Source: Fulvivirga ulvae
GTDB lineage: Bacteria; Bacteroidota; Bacteroidia; Cytophagales; Cyclobacteriaceae
NCBI RefSeq assembly: GCF_021389975.1
Contig: NZ_CP089981.1
Span: forward strand, 6,163,501-6,227,500
Direction: 5' to 3'
Length of the DNA stretch: 64,000 nt
Below the pieces are notes generated by a model, which was not told where the DNA came from, searched no databases, and saw only the letters and a program-made list of their open reading frames with translations. Position 1 is the stretch's first letter, and every line of letters begins with the position of its first letter. Made by a program: the position numbers and the translations under genes. Positions 36,631-44,197 of this stretch are shown here, piece after piece.

Positions 36631-36892
36631 CATGATAAAGCCACGGTCAGCCTGTGACATTGCAACCTTTATGAAAAAAGTAATAGCTGAAGAAACCAGA
36701 ATGCCGAATCCTGCTATTGATGAAAACCTGAGTTTTCACCAATTCGGGCTTGATTCTATTAGCTCAATATACCTCCTGGAAAAGGTGGAAAACGAATACG
36801 ACATCACCATTAGCCCATTGTACTTTTGGGACTACCCCACAATAAATCTACTGGCAGAGCAGATCTTTAATGAAAACTTCAGGCAAATATGA
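36620..36892 (+). CDS. Acyl/peptidyl carrier protein
   Basis: A 90-residue stand-alone carrier domain. The phosphopantetheine serine is Ser46 in FGLDSISSIYLLEKVE, and the C-terminal helices YFWDYPTINLLAEQIF are typical. Several ATGs (36620, 36623, 36632) could start it. It is not the housekeeping AcpP, which has DSLDTVE. This type (WDYPTI) is like carrier domains of polyketide or non-ribosomal systems. It lies between TIGR03032 and P450 genes with overlaps on both sides. Confidence 0.92.
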   Translation: MMNNMIKPRSACDIATFMKKVIAEETRMPNPAIDENLSFHQFGLDSISSIYLLEKVENEYDITISPLYFWDYPTINLLAEQIFNENFRQI

Positions 36893-38088
36893 ACTTATGG
36901 GCTCCTCTGGATCCTAAGAACATTCAGGATCCGTTTCCAATGTATGCAGTACTCAGACAGAAGGCTCCCATTTATAAATCACAAACCGGTGAATGGATTA
37001 TCAGCAGATATGCTGATGTCAAAGAGATACTGAAAGATCCGGACTTCAAATCGGGAAATAAGCTGGAATGGATCAATCGCGGAATTACTTACTTTAAAAA
37101 CAAAGGTGAGGATCTGTCACATATTGCAGTAGCAATTAATTCATTTTTATTGCTCATTAACCCACCCGAGCATACTCGAATAAGGAAATTCATCAACTCC
37201 GTCTGGGACAACAAAGAAGTGGATCAACTGATACTGGAAAACATTGACACTCTGCTAAATACAAAAAAGCGATTTAAAACTATCGATATTGTAGATGATT
37301 TTGCAAAACCTCTACCAAACATGACCATTTGTAAGATCATGGGCATAAGTATAAGCCACTATGAGCGTCTTTCTGTATTAAGCAACAACCTTGTGAAGGT
37401 ATTGAACCTGTACAATAGCTTCAAAGACCTTGTACGTATAGACGCCGCAGCTCAAAGTTTAATTTCGTTGTTTAAAGAGCTGTTGGAGACTAAAAAAAAT
37501 AATCCCGGTAATGACCTTATCAGCAAATTGATTACGGGTAACGATGGTGAACCTGAGCCATTATCTGATGAAGCGCTTATTTCAATATTTATTTTTCTTT
37601 TTATTGCAGGACAGGAAACTACCATAGGCCTTATAAGCACCGGACTTCTGCACCTGTCGCAGCACCCTGACCAGCTAAAGGAACTTATCAGAAAACCTGA
37701 GCTTGCACCCCGTGCTGTAGATGAGCTTCTGCGATATGACGGCCCCGTACACCTGTTGGGCAGAATTGCAGCCCGGGATACACAATTCGACGGACAGCAT
37801 ATCAGAGAGGGTGATGCCGTCACTTTATGTCTGGCTAGTGCCAACCGCGACGATCAATATTTCGAAAACCCTGACTTGCTTGATATCAGCCGTCACCCCA
37901 ACCGTCATATAGCCTTTGGCAGTGGTATTCACTTCTGTCTTGGCGACTGGCTAGCCAAACGACAGGGAACACTGGCCATTGGAAAATTTATAGAGATATA
38001 CCCAAAATACCACATCCCTGATCAAACCCCGCAGTGGAATGACAATCTTTCCATCAGAACTATCCGGCACTTATCATGTAGCATATAG
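36889..38088 (+). CDS. Cytochrome P450
   Basis: A 399-residue soluble bacterial class I P450. The I-helix motif AGQETT is at residues 239-244, ExxR in DELLRYD (near 281-284), and the heme-thiolate Cys350 in FGSGIHFCLGDWLAKRQG. It is close in style to CYP107-like biosynthetic P450s, including those that hydroxylate substrates tethered to carrier proteins. The ATGA overlap with the carrier gene makes such tethered chemistry plausible. No ferredoxin or reductase gene is nearby. Confidence 0.95.
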   Translation: MNLWAPLDPKNIQDPFPMYAVLRQKAPIYKSQTGEWIISRYADVKEILKDPDFKSGNKLEWINRGITYFKNKGEDLSHIAVAINSFLLLINPPEHTRIRKFINSVWDNKEVDQLILENIDTLLNTKKRFKTIDIVDDFAKPLPNMTICKIMGISISHYERLSVLSNNLVKVLNLYNSFKDLVRIDAAAQSLISLFKELLETKKNNPGNDLISKLITGNDGEPEPLSDEALISIFIFLFIAGQETTIGLISTGLLHLSQHPDQLKELIRKPELAPRAVDELLRYDGPVHLLGRIAARDTQFDGQHIREGDAVTLCLASANRDDQYFENPDLLDISRHPNRHIAFGSGIHFCLGDWLAKRQGTLAIGKFIEIYPKYHIPDQTPQWNDNLSIRTIRHLSCSI

Positions 38089-38108
38089 TAGCCGGTACAA
38101 TGGTAAAA

Positions 38109-38603
38109 TTATATTTTGGCGCCCTTGAAATAATAAAGCCTCATGTGATGCCCCGCTTTGGTCTGACCAATAAAAAACATCCTGGTACTCGGAAATACTG
38201 CCTCTCTCCTCTCCTGCTTTAGCTGTTCATTTTCTATGACAGTAATTATACCAATACAATCCGACTGTCCTGAGATATAAAGAGTTTCAAGAAAATCACG
38301 TGTAAGCACCGCCAGTTTATCAACCAGTCCCGGTATGCGATATTTTGGGTGAACCAGTGTTCGGAAATTATAAAAATGGTTGTTATTAAGTTTAGGTATC
38401 CGGGCTCTCTGTGCAGTAGTAACGCCAATCACCCGGTCCTCTTCCACAGCCACAAAAACCAATTGTCGTGCCCGCTCCCCTGCATCAACATTACCCGGCA
38501 AGGCATTCAGATCACTCCAGAACTTCTTTACCCGCTCTTTCAGGTCAACATCTCTTTCCCACACGTTCTTAAACAAAATATTCATTGTTGCCATAGCCAT
38601 CAA
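38109..38603 (-). CDS. GNAT-like acetyltransferase family protein
   Basis: A 164-residue protein with a GNAT-like fold. The strand VFVAVEEDRVIGVTTAQ is followed by a motif A-like segment LVHPKYRIPGLVDKLAVL, where R-x-x-G-L is the acetyl-CoA pyrophosphate loop in shortened form. Several start codons exist (38603, 38594, 38585). It is convergent with the P450 gene (20 nt between), so it is not in that operon, yet might belong to the same functional island. Substrate unknown. Confidence 0.6.
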   Translation of the reverse strand: MMAMATMNILFKNVWERDVDLKERVKKFWSDLNALPGNVDAGERARQLVFVAVEEDRVIGVTTAQRARIPKLNNNHFYNFRTLVHPKYRIPGLVDKLAVLTRDFLETLYISGQSDCIGIITVIENEQLKQERREAVFPSTRMFFIGQTKAGHHMRLYYFKGAKI

Positions 38604-38722
38604 TACTTACTAAAGTGATCAAAGTTAATATATTGCCCACACTTTCCATTATTTACCAGAGTATTGTAATAATTAAATTTTAAATCGCAAAAATCACAAA
38701 ATAACGCTACGGAATTGCTGAT

Positions 38723-38730
38723 TATTTTTG
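38723..38730 (+). promoter_or_regulatory. Putative -7 box of FG-GAP cargo gene
   Basis: TATTTTTG matches TAnnTTTG 40 nt before the ATG at 38771. No clear -33 element. Confidence 0.35.
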
Positions 38731-38770
38731 TACCTTTCTTTTTTAAAACACAACTCATTATAGAGGCTTT

Positions 38771-41491
38771 ATGGATAACCACCTTCGCACACTCTATCAG
38801 GATACTCTTGTTAAGTATAAGAAATACCAAACAAGATTTCGAAAAAGCCTTAAATCAGGTCTGTACTACGAATACTCTCAAAAGAAACAGCGTCAAATCG
38901 TTCAGAGAATTGACAAGCTGAAGCAACGACTCTCTACCTTACGCTGGCAAATCAAACTGGCACTGACATCAGGCACTTTAGCCATGTCACTAAGTTTATC
39001 TCCGGCAGATGCCCAACAGTTAGGACCTTTCGTTCCCAATGAAGCCAAAAACCCTCTGCCTTCTGTTAACATATCTGCTTTGGGCAATGAGCACCCTGCT
39101 ACCGTAGACATAGACGATGATGGTGATCTCGATGTTTTTGTAGGCACAAACTATGGTACAATAGCCTTCCTTCTAAACAACGGTTCTGCCACTAAACCTC
39201 ATTTCGTGAGGCAATACTCTACGGATAACCCGGCAAACGGCATTGATGTAGGGTATGCAGCTACACCAGCTTTTGCCGACCTGGATAAAGATGGGGATTT
39301 TGATCTGATTATCGGACAAAGCTATCAATATCCCTTTTCTCCTTATAATAATGTTCGCTATTATGAAAATACAGGAACTGCCACCAGTCCTGTTTTCACT
39401 TTGCCAACAGGAGAACACCCTATGGACAATGTGTTTTCCGATAGCTATCACAGCCATCCGGCATTTACCGATATAGATAACGATGGGGATCTGGATGTAT
39501 TTGTTGGAGGATCCAGGAACACCAATTATTCATACTATAGGGAAACTATTAAATTCTGGAGAAATGACGGCTCCTTACCCATAGCCCAATTTGCAGCCGA
39601 AGAAAGTTCTTCAAACCCCGTTTCTATTGTAAATCCGGAATTTGGAGGCACTCTTGACCTCGCGGCTCCGGCTATGGTAGATATTGATAATGATGCAGAC
39701 GAGGATATGTTTGTGGGAGATGTTAATGGCAATATCCGCTTTTTCAGAAATACAGGAAGTAATACAGCACCCAATTTCGCTGCGGAAGTAACCGGCGCAA
39801 GTAATCCTTTTAATGGCATCAATCTCAATTCTAATGCATCTCCGGAATTTGCAGACTTAGACGATGATGGTGATTTTGATGCCATAGCGGGCAGCGGACC
39901 TTATGCCCCACTTCGCTATTTTGAAAATATTGGAAGCCCGACAGCACCCAATTTTGTTGAAAGGTTTGATGTTGCCAACCCTTTTGTAGGACTGGACATT
40001 GATTTCAATGCTTCGCCTGCATTTGCCGATCTGGATTATGATACAGACATAGATGTTATAATTGGTGGCAAATATTCGAATGATAGCCTGAAGTATTTCC
40101 AAAATAACAATGGAAAATTCAGTCAGGTGAGCGGCACTGTAAGTCCGATTAAAGAAGGTTTTGATAACTCTCTTTTCAAATTCAGCCCTGCACTGGCCGA
40201 TTTGGATAATGACGGAGATGCAGACATGCTGCTCGGCCTTGAAGACCGGTATGCATATCCTGGGGAGACTTTTCTGCATTATTATAAAAACAATGACAAC
40301 AACGCACTGGAACTACAGCCTCCGCTTATAGCTGACACTACTCAAAACCAGTCCTTCTCCCCTACTTTTGGCGATGTGGACCTCGATGGCGATTATGACC
40401 TGGTTTTGGGCAGCAGGGAAGAAGGACGTCTGAGATATTTCGAAAATACCGGTAACATCAACGCCCCAGCCTTTACTGAAAGAACCGGGACCGATAACCC
40501 TTTTGAAGGAATATTCCTGATTACTACACCCTATAGAAATTTTGCCCGGCCGGAATTGGCGGACCTTGACCATGATGGTGATTACGACCTTGTAATTGGT
40601 GTGGGAGATAATGATTATTCGGGTGATTTTATACCTGAAGATGGTACCCTAAGATTCTTTATAAATACAAATGGCACTTTCAGTGAGGCCACGGGAGCAT
40701 CAAACCCTTTTGACGGCTTTGATGTAGGCAAGGACGCAGACCCGGCATTTGCAGATATTGATGAGGATGGGGATCTTGATGCCCATGTAGGAAACCATTA
40801 TGGAGAAGTAAGGTTCTTCGAAAACCAAAACCAGCCTCCGCAGATCACCCCGGGAGTGACATCGCAGTCATTCACCGAAGGAGACCCACCGGTTGTGCTG
40901 GCACCATCACTGGTTATTTCAGATGATACCAATGACAACATTATTGGGGCACGTATCGCCATAACCAATAATTATTTATCAGGAACGGACTCCCTGGCTT
41001 TCACCCCGCAGGGTACTGTAACCGGTTCTTTCGATGTGTCTTCCGGGGTATTATCATTGAGTGGCTATGCATCCATTGCCGATTACCAGGCTGCTTTGCG
41101 AACCGTAACCTTTGTAAATACCGGAGATGAGCCCGGTTCTGAAATCCGCACCATTGAAATATCCGCCACTGACTTTGACAACACTACACCAACGCCGGTT
41201 TCGATTGATGTAAATGTAACACCAGTGGAAGATCCTATACCCTCTGAGCTTACTATTTACAACGCGATCTCTCCAAACAACGATGGGTTGAATGACTGGT
41301 GGGAGATATTCAAAATATCAAGCCCGAATAAAATAGAGCTGTACAACAGGTGGGGTGACCGGGTAAAAACACTCAATAATTATGTAAGCGAGGAAAACAA
41401 CCTCCTCGATGATCTGCCATCGGCAACATACTATTACAAGATAGAATCCCCACAGGGAGATTATACTGGCTATTTAGTTATTAAAAAGTAA
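38771..41491 (+). CDS. FG-GAP/VCBS repeat protein with T9SS type B sorting domain
   Basis: A 906-residue secreted protein. Ten Ca2+-binding repeats of the form A/V-D-x-D-x-DGDxD are spread over residues about 110-680 (beta-propeller FG-GAP). An adhesion-like beta domain with EGDPPVVL follows. The last ~70 residues are a gliding-motility/T9SS type B C-terminal domain (AISPNNDGLNDWWEIF, IELYNRWGDRV, YLVIKK). The N-terminus is odd: a basic helical extension of about 60 residues precedes the hydrophobic signal segment IKLALTSGTLAMSLSL, with a likely cleavage after ADAQ. It is secreted through the outer membrane, probably with the PorP/SprF partner 2 nt downstream. Confidence 0.93.
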   Translation: MDNHLRTLYQDTLVKYKKYQTRFRKSLKSGLYYEYSQKKQRQIVQRIDKLKQRLSTLRWQIKLALTSGTLAMSLSLSPADAQQLGPFVPNEAKNPLPSVNISALGNEHPATVDIDDDGDLDVFVGTNYGTIAFLLNNGSATKPHFVRQYSTDNPANGIDVGYAATPAFADLDKDGDFDLIIGQSYQYPFSPYNNVRYYENTGTATSPVFTLPTGEHPMDNVFSDSYHSHPAFTDIDNDGDLDVFVGGSRNTNYSYYRETIKFWRNDGSLPIAQFAAEESSSNPVSIVNPEFGGTLDLAAPAMVDIDNDADEDMFVGDVNGNIRFFRNTGSNTAPNFAAEVTGASNPFNGINLNSNASPEFADLDDDGDFDAIAGSGPYAPLRYFENIGSPTAPNFVERFDVANPFVGLDIDFNASPAFADLDYDTDIDVIIGGKYSNDSLKYFQNNNGKFSQVSGTVSPIKEGFDNSLFKFSPALADLDNDGDADMLLGLEDRYAYPGETFLHYYKNNDNNALELQPPLIADTTQNQSFSPTFGDVDLDGDYDLVLGSREEGRLRYFENTGNINAPAFTERTGTDNPFEGIFLITTPYRNFARPELADLDHDGDYDLVIGVGDNDYSGDFIPEDGTLRFFINTNGTFSEATGASNPFDGFDVGKDADPAFADIDEDGDLDAHVGNHYGEVRFFENQNQPPQITPGVTSQSFTEGDPPVVLAPSLVISDDTNDNIIGARIAITNNYLSGTDSLAFTPQGTVTGSFDVSSGVLSLSGYASIADYQAALRTVTFVNTGDEPGSEIRTIEISATDFDNTTPTPVSIDVNVTPVEDPIPSELTIYNAISPNNDGLNDWWEIFKISSPNKIELYNRWGDRVKTLNNYVSEENNLLDDLPSATYYYKIESPQGDYTGYLVIKK

Positions 41492-41493
41492 TT

Positions 41494-42402
41494 ATGAAGA
41501 AGCTTTTACCATTCGTTTTTATGCTATGCTGGATGTACAATCAATCTGCGGCACAGCAGGATCCGTTATATGCTCAGTATATAAACAACCCACTGGTGAT
41601 CAATCCGGCGTATACGGGCATCAATAATGTATTTAATGCTTCGATCAGCCACAGGGCACAATGGACCAGCCTGGAAGGCGCGCCCAATACAACTTCTCTG
41701 AGTGCCCATTCATCTTTCTTTGAAAACAAAGTGGGCGGAGGTATTCTTCTGGTAAGGGATCAGCTTGGCTCTACCACTACAACCCAGTTTAATTTGACCG
41801 GTAGCTACAAGATAGAATTCGGGGAGAACATTTTCTCTTTTGGTATGCAGGCCGGTGTACTCAATCTTAAAGAAAACAATGATGAATTGCTGGTAAAAGA
41901 TCCTAATGACCCGGTATTTACCGGTAATGAAAGTTTCTCAAAATTTAATATTGGAGCAGGTTTAGCACTTAAAGGACCGGAATACTACGTCGGGCTATCG
42001 ATTCCCAGAATGATTAAAAGCAAAGAAGAATTTGGCAACATTCAGACTGAAGTATACCAAAGGCACTTTTACCTGACTGCCGGATATGTATACCATATTG
42101 GGGTTGATTTTGCATTAAAACCATCTATTCTACTTAAAGGTGTAGCTGATGCTCCCCTGTCTATGGACTATAATGCCAGCCTGATTTTCAGAGATAAATA
42201 TACTGTAGGTCTTATCTCCAGAAATTTTCAAACCTATGGCCTTTTGGCTCAGTTAAATATTAATGATAATTTCCGCTTCGGTTATATATTTGAAGTACCC
42301 ACAGAAAAGTCCGTTGGCTCCAGCTTCAACACCCATGAGCTGACATTAACCCTTGATATGGAAGTATTTGATTTTCATTTCTTATCAGAAAGGTATTTTT
42401 AG
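41494..42402 (+). CDS. PorP/SprF family T9SS outer-membrane protein
   Basis: A 302-residue beta-barrel of the PorP/SprF family. A signal peptide ends SAAQ, then the diagnostic DPLYAQYINNPLVINPAYTG, and HRAQWTSLEGAP. Family members sit next to, and are needed for, the secretion or surface attachment of T9SS cargo with type B domains (SprF with SprB). The 2-nt spacing from the FG-GAP cargo gene fits this pairing. The barrel ends in an aromatic-rich strand (FHFLSERYF). Confidence 0.93.
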   Translation: MKKLLPFVFMLCWMYNQSAAQQDPLYAQYINNPLVINPAYTGINNVFNASISHRAQWTSLEGAPNTTSLSAHSSFFENKVGGGILLVRDQLGSTTTTQFNLTGSYKIEFGENIFSFGMQAGVLNLKENNDELLVKDPNDPVFTGNESFSKFNIGAGLALKGPEYYVGLSIPRMIKSKEEFGNIQTEVYQRHFYLTAGYVYHIGVDFALKPSILLKGVADAPLSMDYNASLIFRDKYTVGLISRNFQTYGLLAQLNINDNFRFGYIFEVPTEKSVGSSFNTHELTLTLDMEVFDFHFLSERYF

Positions 42403-42416
42403 CGCCGTAAAATTCG

Positions 42417-42424
42417 TAATTTTG
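42417..42424 (+). promoter_or_regulatory. -7 box upstream of queD/folE
   Basis: TAATTTTG matches TAnnTTTG. The surrounding ATTCGTAATTTTGCG is nearly the same as the block upstream of aconitase (44152-44165). The leader to the TTG start is about 90 nt. Confidence 0.45.
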
Positions 42425-42519
42425 CGTTTTGTTTAAATCAAGGAACTTTTTATCAAACTTGATGTTATAACATTCATTATCGAACTTAGTAATTCGAGTG
42501 AGAAAATATTAAATTAAAT

Positions 42520-42927
42520 TTGAAAGTAGCTGTATTTAGAAAGGAGCACTTCAATGCTGCCCACCGCTTACACAATCCGGAATGGAGTGACGAGAAAAAC
42601 GATCTTGTGTTTGGCAAGTGTAATAACCCTCATTATCATGGCCACAACTATGAATTATTCGTAAAATTAACCGGAGAGGTTGATCCTGTTACGGGTTATG
42701 TTTACGACATGAAAAAGTTGAGTGATCTTATAAAGGAAAAGGTAATCCGCCAATTTGATCATAAGAACCTCAACCTGGATACAGAATACTTTAAAGATTT
42801 AAACCCTACCGCCGAAAACATTGCCGTGGTCATTTACAATATTCTTCGGAAGGAGTTGGACCATAATTTAGAGCTTAAAATCAGATTGTATGAAACCGAA
42901 AGAAATTTTGTTGAATACCCAGCATGA
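42520..42927 (+). CDS. 6-pyruvoyl tetrahydropterin synthase / QueD family
   Basis: A 135-residue PTPS/QueD enzyme with a TTG start at the conserved N-terminus (VAVFRKEHFNAAHRL). Zn ligands are the His in AAHRL and the HYHGHNYE pair. The catalytic cysteine is in FGKCNNPHYHGHN. FDHKNLN and the acid-rich YETERNFVEY follow. It converts dihydroneopterin triphosphate, either to carboxy-tetrahydropterin (queuosine path) or pyruvoyl-tetrahydropterin. The C-x3-HxHGH context does not settle which. It overlaps folE, which makes its substrate. Confidence 0.92.
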   Translation: MKVAVFRKEHFNAAHRLHNPEWSDEKNDLVFGKCNNPHYHGHNYELFVKLTGEVDPVTGYVYDMKKLSDLIKEKVIRQFDHKNLNLDTEYFKDLNPTAENIAVVIYNILRKELDHNLELKIRLYETERNFVEYPA

Positions 42928-43579
42928 AAAAGACCTTACTGATGAATTAGGTGATGATCATGTGACATCTTCGTATGACACACCTCTCAGGCCCGATGCC
43001 TTTGCGATGAGTGACGATGAAAAAATCAGGAAGATAGAAGGGCATTTTAGAGAAATAATGACCACGCTTGGTCTGGACCTGAATGATGATTCACTTAACG
43101 GTACGCCAAAACGAGTGGCTAAAATGTATGTAAAAGAGGTTTTCAGCGGCTTAAACCCCGATAATAAACCTCATGCTCGTTTGTTTGAAAATAAGTACAA
43201 ATATGATCAAATGCTGGTTGAGAAAGATATCACTTTCTATTCTCACTGCGAACATCATTTTGTGCCTATTTTTGGAAAGGTACACGTGGCCTATATTTCA
43301 TCAGGGAAGGTAATTGGTCTTTCTAAAATTAACAGGATTGTACAATATTTTGCCAAGCGCCCCCAGGTACAGGAAAGGCTGACCGTGCAGATTTCCAAAG
43401 AACTTCAAAAAGCACTAAACACAGAAGATGTTGGAGTTGTCGTAGACGCTACTCACCTGTGTGTGGCGTCCAGAGGTGTAGGAGATACTAACAGTAAGAC
43501 AGGTACAGCCTATTTTATGGGTAAATTCAAGGAAAATCAAACAAAGAATGAGTTTTTAAATTATATCAATAGTAAATGA
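42890..43579 (+). CDS. folE: GTP cyclohydrolase I
   Basis: A 229-residue GTP cyclohydrolase I forming dihydroneopterin triphosphate from GTP. Zn ligands are in SHCEHHFVPIFGKVHVAYI and in THLCVASRG. NDDSLNGTPKRVAKMY is also typical. The ATG at 42890 lies 38 nt inside the preceding gene. A later ATG at 43007 is possible, but the stretch ELGDDHVTSSYDTPLRPDAF before it resembles the N-terminus of other Bacteroidota FolE proteins, so the overlapping start is kept. It is coupled to the QueD/PTPS gene. Confidence 0.95.
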   Translation: MKPKEILLNTQHEKDLTDELGDDHVTSSYDTPLRPDAFAMSDDEKIRKIEGHFREIMTTLGLDLNDDSLNGTPKRVAKMYVKEVFSGLNPDNKPHARLFENKYKYDQMLVEKDITFYSHCEHHFVPIFGKVHVAYISSGKVIGLSKINRIVQYFAKRPQVQERLTVQISKELQKALNTEDVGVVVDATHLCVASRGVGDTNSKTGTAYFMGKFKENQTKNEFLNYINSK

Positions 43580-43632
43580 AATTTAGCTGAAAGTCTGTAA
43601 CTTCATAAGTTGAAACCAACCAACGAAAGAAT

Positions 43633-44097
43633 ATGGGACTAGCTGAAGACATTCAACAAAAAGAATTTAAAAGCGAACATCAGAAAACGCTCATTAACAT
43701 TATTTACACTTATAACCATCTCATATATGAAATGAATGTTGTTTTCAGAGAGATGGATATTACGAGGCAACAGTATAATGTTTTGAGAATCCTGAGAGGG
43801 CAATACCCCAATCCGGCATCAATAAGCCTGATAAAAGAAAGGATGTTGGATAAAATGAGTGATGCTTCACGAATTGTACAGAGATTATTAAAGAAAGGAC
43901 TTATCACGCGGGAAATTTCGGAAGATGATCGCAGATCAGTTGAAGTTATAATCTCTCAAAAGGGATTAAGCCTGTTATCAGAAACGGATGAAAAGGTCCA
44001 GGGATTTGATCATCTTATTGATAACCTGGATCTGGAGGAAGCCAGGCAACTTAATGAGCTACTGGACAAATTAAGGGAGCCGGTAACTGTTATTTAA
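43633..44097 (+). CDS. MarR family transcriptional regulator
   Basis: A 154-residue MarR-type winged helix protein. ITRQQYNVLRILRGQYPN begins the DNA-binding domain, MSDASRIVQRLLKKGLI is the recognition helix, and REISEDDRRSVEVIISQKG is the wing. Ligand and targets unknown. It stands alone between folE and acn. Confidence 0.92.
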   Translation: MGLAEDIQQKEFKSEHQKTLINIIYTYNHLIYEMNVVFREMDITRQQYNVLRILRGQYPNPASISLIKERMLDKMSDASRIVQRLLKKGLITREISEDDRRSVEVIISQKGLSLLSETDEKVQGFDHLIDNLDLEEARQLNELLDKLREPVTVI

Positions 44098-44155
44098 AGT
44101 AGATATAAATAAGGATCGGAAGGGGGGCTGATCCTTAAATAAACAATTTAATTCG

Positions 44156-44163
44156 TAATTTTG
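44156..44163 (+). promoter_or_regulatory. -7 box upstream of aconitase
   Basis: TAATTTTG matches TAnnTTTG, 34 nt before the acn start. The flanks repeat the block upstream of queD. Confidence 0.45.
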
Positions 44164-44197
44164 CGGTTCATTTCAAACCCTTTAATACTCAATATAT

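Noticed and set aside
42425..42519. preQ1 riboswitch upstream of the queD-like gene
   Set aside because: No preQ1-I or -II aptamer motif is visible. Only a weak 6-bp stem is seen in the leader.
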